A program made the translations under genes and the position numbers. The notes below the pieces were generated by a model. That model saw nothing but the letters and a program-made list of their open reading frames with translations. It was not told where the DNA came from and did not search any database. This document shows, in pieces, positions 57,890 to 64,000 of a DNA stretch of 64,000 bases (positions are counted from its first letter, which is position 1; each line of letters starts with the position of its first letter). This DNA comes from Polychytrium aggregatum (lineage: Eukaryota > Chytridiomycota > Chytridiomycetes > Polychytriales): NCBI RefSeq assembly GCF_025602895.1, contig NW_026516206.1:620001-684000 (forward strand), written 5' to 3'.

Positions 57890-58516
57890 ACGGCGGTGTG
57901 GCAACAGCGACAGCTTCACACATGCTCGCACATGCCCGCACATGTTCGCAGCAACCGCGCAGCTGAAATATAGATCTGGCTACCCAAAGGTCATCCGCAT
58001 GTCTCGAGTATATCAACTTTTCCCTTTTACTTGGGGCTTCTTTCTTTCTTGGCGACAAACTATACAACACGACCAAAGGTGAGCGTATCGACACGTAGAT
58101 ACGCGATAAGCGTCCGGGAGCAGACAGGAGACGTTCAAAATACACATGGGCAAGGAGAAGGTGAGACTTGAGAATGGATTCCGAAAGAAGATGGTGGTGG
58201 GTATATCGAGGGAGGGAGGGCGATGGCGACCAAAATTAGCTGGGCTGAATAACCCGCAGAGGCCATCGAGCAGCAAAAAGACGTGCAAATAGAGCGGTGG
58301 GTGAGTGTGTGCGATGGGTGCAAACTCCAAGAAAGACGAAGGGAAGGGTGGCTGGAGGGATGGGTTGACTTGCTGGCGGTTCGGCTGAGTGACTCGTTCA
58401 GCGCAGCGGTCTGTGCCTGCGTCCCCAACAGATCGGCACAAAGCCATCATGGCACGCTGACCGATCTGGCCATCTTGGAGCAACTCGTTCCCATCGTCGG
58501 ACTCGTGGTACCCGAC
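57890..58516. other. Convergent 3' intergenic region
   Basis: 627 bp between convergent stops. Nothing recognised beyond AT-richer sequence at 57960-58080. Confidence 0.5.
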
Positions 58517-60989
58517 TCATCTTCGGAAATCAAAAGTGTCTTGGACATGTGTGACCGACAAGAGAACCCATTCCTGCATGATGTTTGGATGCGAACGCCG
58601 TCGGTGATTAGAACAATGTCAACCAGTCGCCGTGAGAAAGCGCCACAACGATGCCCGGACTGCTGCGACAGATGCGCAGACTCACCTTCATATTCCTGAG
58701 ATACTCAGCCCGGACAAACAGGAACAGGAATAGATAGCCCACGCCACCGATCCACTGCACCAGGTCGACAACCGATGCCCAGCCATGCAGATCGGCGTTG
58801 TCGTCTGGTCCATTCCCGGTGGTGGCATCGAGAGGAGTGCGCCACCAGTATGGCGGGATGCTGCAGACACGCTGCACCAGTGACGAGTCAGGCTCGATGG
58901 CGATCCGGAACCAGGTCATGAGTCCGCGACTGAGAACACTGGGCTCGATCCACCACGCAAGGTAAAAGACCACACCGACAAACAGCAAGATCCGAGAAGA
59001 CAGCGCCGGCCCGAATCGCCGCCGATACATGCTCGAGCGCGCCGAGGCCGATGCGGACAGGCTCGAGACCGTGGGAAAGGTCGTGATGATGAGCACCATG
59101 AGCACCACAATGGGAATGCGCTGCAGGATGCCGAGGAACACGTTCAGGTAGAAGACCAAGGACGAGAAGCGGTAGGGCTGTGACGACACGAGCGGAGGCG
59201 GGAGTCCCCAGAGCCGATCGGCATCGATCAGGAAGGACTTGTCTGAGAGCTCGACGGGTGTTGATCTGGGTTGCATGCAAAAGAGGCGAATTAGAACAGC
59301 AGCGATGCAGATCGATCTTCACCGAGCCACGAAACCATAGTGTTGCCTGACGACGACGCTCAGATATCCGGGGAGGTCATGGATGGTATCAGAGGGCTGC
59401 TCGCAGCAGCTGATGGGCAAGCCACAGAACCATCCCTGGCCACACTTACATTTGCAGCCAAAGCCCAGCCAGGCTCGCAATCCACAGGAGCACGAACGAA
59501 CATTCCCAGCTGACAGCGAGGCTGTAGACTGCCCCAAGGACGGTGGTTGCCCACTGCGGGAGGTACTCAAGATCCGGTGTCGACGGCCGGAAGCTGCTTG
59601 GAGTTGTTGGCCGTGTCAGAACCTCGACGACATCGGCAATTTCCTCCTCGCCGCCTCCGCCGATGGAGAGCGCACGAGGCCGAGGCGCTCGGCGGGTGTT
59701 GGGGACATGGGTTGCTCCGTAAACGGACACACGAGGCGGACTACTGCTTGCTCGAGAGCCCAAAAGCCCTGTTTCCTCGGTGATGACCAGGTCACGAGCA
59801 GGCTCGCGCGAGAGTCGACCGGCCGAGACAACAGAGGCATTGCTGTCGGCACGGGAATGTCGGCGGAAGCCAGCAGGAGCACGCGAGGCAACCTGGTAAC
59901 CAAATTGCGGGTAGAGGGCAGCGTACGAGTCCTTAGGATCCCCTGCAAGCGGCGAGAAAGCGGTTAGCACCGGTGGGTTTTGAGCGCGGGAGGCTCGACT
60001 TGGACAGGAAGCCGCAGTGCTTACACTGCGATCTGTACTTGAGCTGGTGGAGGAGTGCCAGGGTCATGAAAAGGACGCTGCAGGAGCGTGCCAGCGACGA
60101 CACCAGCAAGAGACGGGCATCCAAGACTCGTGGATGGACCTCCCAGATCTCGGAAGCGACACCGCCAACGTGGTCGGGGATCGTGAAGGGAGAGTTTGGA
60201 TAATCAAAGGCGTAGCGGTAAAAGTCGATCGAGAGACTGCGACAGGCGGGGACGAAGCATAGCGGGAAGGGGAGCAGAGAGCGGCAGGGTGAGAGAGCAG
60301 CGCTGGAATCGAGTGCAGACCCTTGCAGAGCTGACGACGAGCCCGGCAAACGGCAGGGTGGATAAGCGATAGAAGGGAAGGAAGGACCCAGAAAAAATGA
60401 GCCGGCCCACAAAGAGCGGTAGAATGCAAGAGGTGCGGTGGCAGAGGCTCCCAGGCGTCGACAGCCAGGATGACATCGCCGCAAGGCAGAATTGCAGGAA
60501 GAACGATGGCGATGGGCAAAATGGCCCAAAGCATAGCACCTCAGCCCAAGAGCACGGCAGTGGCGGCGGCGACGCTCCGGGCGATGCGATCGGCAGCCGG
60601 ACGACTTACGCAAGCGACAGCGCAAAGAAGCAGGCCACCCACGAGTAATTGGTGATGCTGGGGTGTCGGATCTGGCGGTTGAAGACGGCCAGAGAGCTGT
60701 AGTTGGCAGCCACGGTGGCAGCCATGACGAGGGTCATGGTGGCCAGGACAAAGTAGGTGACGGAGACGACGATGTTGGAGAATGGAAAGAGCCGCATGAT
60801 GCCGTCATGACCAGGGCCAGCCCAGACAGCAGAGGCCAGAGTAGCTCGGGAAGCCCAGGGGTCGCTGGAAGGCGACAGCAGGCAGTTGGGCAGCGGTGAG
60901 CCGCCTATCCAGTCCTGGAGGAGCATCCAGCATGGGTTTGTGTCATTCCCGCATGGGCGACGGAGGGAGGAGCCCAGGGCAGAGAGCAT
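58517..60989 (-). CDS. Polytopic membrane protein (receptor-like), unknown family
   Basis: Not recognised. Phase-checked exons: 60610-60989 (extracellular Cys-containing N-terminus then SVTYFVLATMTLVMAATVAA), 60025-60236 (helix ARLLLVSSLARSCSVLFMTLALL), 59450-59942 (long Ser/Arg-rich loop then VYSLAVSWECSFVLLWIASL), 58686-59265 (helices YLNVFLGILQRIPIVVLMV, ILLFVGVVFYLAWWIEP, GGVGYLFLFLFVRAEYL), 58517-58573 (tail EWVLLSVTHVQDTFDFRR). About seven helices in total, GPCR-like in outline. The exon between 60250 and 60570 is unresolved: the hydrophobic frame (LWAILPIAIVLPAILPCGDVI) connects to exon 1 only through an in-frame TGA, while the phase-consistent frame is not hydrophobic. Confidence 0.6.
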
Positions 60990-61820
60990 TGCGGCTGAGA
61001 TCGCAGGCGTATGCGACAACGTTGGTGAGTGGGTTGAGTGCAGGCCGGTTGGGGACGCTTGGGGCGAGACGCAGTGAGCGAGCGCGAAGGGCGACAGACG
61101 AGGGGCGACAGACGAGGGGCGATGGAGACGACGGAAGAAGCGGGGAGAGAAGCCGGGAGGAAGAATTGCTTGCACCGGGAAGAGGCAGGCCAGACGAAGA
61201 CGCAGCAAAAGACCGCAGCGCCCAATGCCCGGCAGGAGGAACTCATTTTGGCCAAAAGCGGCGGCGACAGCACGCGGAGGGGGAGAGAGCCGGGAACCCG
61301 AGGGCAGAGCAGAGCACACAGACGAGGACGGGCATTGGAGAGGGATGGATGGATGGATGGACGGATGAATGGATGAATGAATGAATGGATGAGTGAATGG
61401 ATGAACGAATGGATGAACGACAGATATGGTGGACTCGGCATACAGTAAGCATCGGCGGTGCTTACACCGCTCTCGGTAGTGCATCCGGCACCAGCCAGGC
61501 ACTCTGGGTCCCGCTGGTTGTCGTCGGGAACAAGATGCGGCCATGTCGGCTGCGTTGGGCTGGTGGGGGAAGCGACGAGCGGCTGGTTGTTCCCACACGT
61601 GCGGCCGCCCATCCATCGATGCAAGTGTCTGTCCATATCGGCAAGCAAGCATTACTACTGCGACCACCACCGTCCCCAATCGCCGGATGACGACGCTGTG
61701 GCCTCGTCTTGGACGCACGGTCCTCTGCTCGCCTGTCTTCCAGACACTTCCTTCTCGGGATCTGCGACTGTTCGGCATCGACGAGTCCACTCTCACAAAG
61801 CTGCTCCTGGATCCCGAACC
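60990..61820. other. Divergent intergenic region with GGAT repeat
   Basis: Upstream of the membrane-protein gene (-) and of the coiled-coil gene (+). Contains an ATGGATG/AATG repeat at 61342-61425. Confidence 0.5.
61342..61425. repeat. (ATGG/AATG)n tetranucleotide repeat
   Basis: Imperfect ATGG and AATG units over about 80 bp; responsible for apparent His/Ser/Ile-rich ORFs on the minus strand. Confidence 0.9.
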
Positions 61821-63534
61821 ATGCAAGACAACGACGCCGACCCGCCCCAGCCCATCATCGTCATCCCCGAGTTCAACATTGAGATCGACGACGAAGATGG
61901 CGACTTTGAAGGCAACCCCGACAACGAAGCCGTCCCTGCCATCTACTCGCAGCCGGCGCCGGCCATCGAAACCATGTACACGCCCAACGCCGATGGCGAG
62001 GCTGAGCCCATATCCATGAACGCAGACCTTGCAATCCTCAATGAGCGCGTCGACACCACCCGTCGTCCCGACCAGCCTTTTACCATATCACGACGAGCCA
62101 GTGTGCTGGGCCCGATCGTCAAGGAAGACGAAGTCAAGGTGCCCGACGCCGCCACCATCATGAGCGCCATCGCCGCCGTCGAAAAATCCCACAGGAAGCG
62201 GCTGAGCGAGGCCATCGAGATCCCCGAGAGTCTCCGGGCTGCGGCAGCCGAGATCGAGCGCTCCAAAGAGTCCCAGAAAAAGTCCCTGGAGACCCAGTTT
62301 GCGATTCCGACCAACATGACAGGTAAGAACCGTCCGAGGCCATCGAGCATCCATCCGACTGCCACCCCAAGTGCGATAGTGCCTCTCGGACGAGCATCGG
62401 CCCAGACTTGGCCCTCATGTCCTTCGCACTGTGACCTCGCAAGACCTGGCCAAGTTCGAGCTGCATCGGGTCAGCTCCATGAACGTGAGCGATGCCCGAG
62501 CCATCCGCGCTTCTCAAAACCTCCACACCGACTCCTTCTCCAAGCCCGAGGGCCGCGCTTTGAGCACCGCAGAAATGTACCCCGCAAATCAGAACATCTC
62601 CGGCACCGTCTATTCCAGCGAGGAAGTGGTCGGGAAAAACTATGTCGAGAGGGGCGCCCAGATGTACGTGACCTTCGATGCCTACCGCTTCATCACCAAT
62701 CGCATCCTCAACATGAATGCCTACTCCATCAACACCCTCGAAAACTACTACAACATCCTGCTGGAGAAGCGGAATATGGACGACCTCCAACGGCGCGAGC
62801 GGGTTGTCCGCCGGCTCTCGGGCCTGGAACGGCGGGCGAATGAGTTGTCGGTCGAGTGCAAGAAGCTGTTCGAAGCCAGGTGCGCCCTTGAGAAGGAAAT
62901 GGTCGGCGTCCAGAAGAAATGGGAGACGGTAGGCCAGCCATCTTGAGCGACCCTCGATGCGAATCTCAACAGCAGAACGGGGATAGAGATTGCTCACACG
63001 GTGACAGTAATGTGCTTTACCCAAAGCGATTCTGTTGGGCGGCGATGGAGTCTGCTCCCTCACTGCGAGACTCAGTGACCGTCGATCATCCACCTACAGA
63101 CGATCCAGATCCTGCGAGAGCTGATGCTGATGAACACCCATCTTGCCGAGCTCAAGGTCCAGTACAAACCCGAGCGCATTCGTGGATCGCAGTACCTCGG
63201 ATCTCATGCGAGTATGTACAGCGGCAGCAACATGAACTTGGGCAAGGGGACCTCGAGCCAAAGTCAGCTCGAAGGCTTTGGCTCCACTGGCGCAGCTCTG
63301 TCGAGACGAAAGAAGGAATCCGACAGCCCCTCAAGCCATGCCGGCGGACTGGCAAGCGGCTTCAACATCTCAGGCAGCCGACAAGGAAGCTACTCCCACA
63401 GCCGGCAAAACAGCGTGCAATACAGCCGGCCCAGCAGCCGCCAGGGCAGCCGAGTCGGGAGCCGGCGACAGAGCATCATTGGGGAGCTCGACAATATCCA
63501 GGAGCAGGCCTCCAGGGCGAATCTCAAGGGCTGA
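61821..63534 (+). CDS. Coiled-coil protein of unknown function
   Basis: Not recognised. Exons 61821-62322, 62444-62928, 63100-63534 join in phase to 473 aa. N-terminus acidic and short-linear-motif-like (PPQPIIVIPEFNIEIDDEDG), then helical Ala/Lys/Glu segments (IMSAIAAVEKSHRKRLSEAI); middle domain with YVTFDAYRFITNRILNMNAYS and a predicted coiled coil (ILLEKRNMDDLQRRERVVRR...LSVECKKLFEARCALEKEM); C-terminus basic, Ser/Gln/Arg-rich, with repeated SRQxS units (SRQGSYSHSRQNS...SRQGSRVGSRRQS). Looks like a cytoskeletal or scaffold protein. The frame is open upstream to 61687 but the ATG at 61821 directly precedes the acidic domain. Confidence 0.7.
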
Positions 63535-63585
63535 GATCGCATCCCTCCTCCAAATCCACCGGCGGCCATTCTCTGCCCAAGGTAT

Positions 63586-63606
63586 TTGTATTTGTATTTG
63601 TATTTG
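63586..63606. repeat. (TATTTG)n short repeat
   Basis: Three TATTTG units between two convergent genes. Confidence 0.8.
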
Positions 63607-63655
63607 CGTTTTGTTCAACTTGCGGTCAACTCCACGGCGGCTCAATGCAGAACAA

Positions 63656-63784
63656 TCAAAGACCCATGTCGCCACTGATGATCATTTTGGCGAGAGTCTC
63701 CGTGTCCGAAGTTGGAGCGGCCGAGGCGCTCTGCAGTATTTCGTTCTGGCGATCCACAATGAAGCGGGGCAGCAGCGGGTGGTA
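63656..63784 (-). CDS. Last exon of an unidentified gene entering from the right
   Basis: Acceptor TTTACGCAG at 63785-63793 opens a frame of 42 residues and a stop (TGA, 63656-63658): starts YHPLLPRFIVDRQNEI, then LQSASAAPTSDTETLAKMII and ends SGDMGL. Codon use and composition are protein-like, and the other frames are not. The rest of the gene must lie beyond 64000 or at the very right edge; the intron upstream is at least 150 nt and includes a CAGTCAG-type repeat. Family not recognised. Confidence 0.5.
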   Translation of the reverse strand, partial: YHPLLPRFIVDRQNEILQSASAAPTSDTETLAKMIISGDMGL

Positions 63785-63854
63785 CTGCGTAAATATGCCC
63801 GCGCTTGAAGAATCTTGGGAGTAGCCGTCGGTCAATCAACCAGCGAGCCAGAGG

Positions 63855-63915
63855 TCAGTCAGCCACTCAGCCACTCAGTCAGTCGGTCAGCCACTCAGTC
63901 AGTCGGTCAGTCGCT
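63855..63915. repeat. CAGTCAG(C/T)CACT repeat
   Basis: Degenerate 8-24-bp units of CACTCAGTCAGTCGGTCAG, lying in the presumed intron of the right-edge minus-strand gene. Confidence 0.8.
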
Positions 63916-64000
63916 CTAGCGATCGTGCAGTGAGTCCACAGCGACGATACTTTGTTCGACTTGCCAGCGATCTGCGCATCAGCCCCAAATCTGACAAGCG

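Noticed and set aside
63941-64000. Plus-strand exon at the right edge (QRRYFVRLASDLRISPKSDK)
   Set aside because: Opens after a CAG and looks protein-like, but only 60 nt are visible, no start codon is present and a minus-strand gene is predicted to cross the edge; unsupported.

Overview
The window is gene-dense, intron-rich eukaryotic nuclear DNA. The gene set points to an early-diverging, flagellated fungus (a chytrid). Fungal-type DSN1, MED8, mS38 and a membrane-anchored SH3 protein sit beside DRC1, a subunit of the motile-flagellum dynein regulatory complex, and a CLEC16A/ema homologue, both expected in zoosporic but not in most Dikarya fungi. Most genes are cut by short GT-AG introns (about 60-330 nt). 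I rebuilt exon structures by hand: I joined in-frame family motifs across splice sites and checked that exon lengths keep reading phase.

Layout, left to right: a Na+/H+ exchanger running off the left edge (-); acetyl-CoA synthetase (-); 26S proteasome ATPase RPT5 (+); a 55-aa ORF (-); mitoribosomal mS38 (+); a DCAF-type WD40 protein (+); kinetochore DSN1 (-); a REV1-like BRCT protein (+); eIF2-alpha (-); G-protein alpha subunit (-); a 2.3-kb gap; DRC1 (-); MED8 (-); a Fanzor-type RuvC nuclease (-); CLEC16A-like (+); glutamate-cysteine ligase modifier subunit (-); a TMEM198-like membrane protein (-); a RanBP2 zinc finger/OB-fold tRNA-binding protein (-); an SH3 membrane protein (-); a Ctr copper transporter with a Cys-rich ectodomain (-); a C1orf131-like SSU-processome protein (+); a polytopic membrane protein (-); a coiled-coil protein (+); and the last exon of a gene that enters from the right edge (-).

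The most unusual element is the Fanzor locus at 35,722-38,292, a eukaryotic relative of TnpB/OMEGA RNA-guided nucleases. It is intronless among intron-dense neighbours and carries two N-terminal CCHC zinc knuckles. The RuvC motifs and zinc ribbon look intact, but one in-frame TAG separates the N-terminal half from the nuclease half. Several hairpins lie just 3' of the ORF, where a guide (omega) RNA would be expected. No recombinase or transposase ORF accompanies it here.

The remaining genes are housekeeping or signalling genes that look vertically inherited. I see no operon-like functional grouping. Notable gene-structure features are an 8-nt micro-exon in the WD40 gene, two GC-AG introns with GCAAGT donors, and an RPT5 terminal exon that encodes only the HbYX tail. 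No tRNA, rRNA or CRISPR array was recognised.
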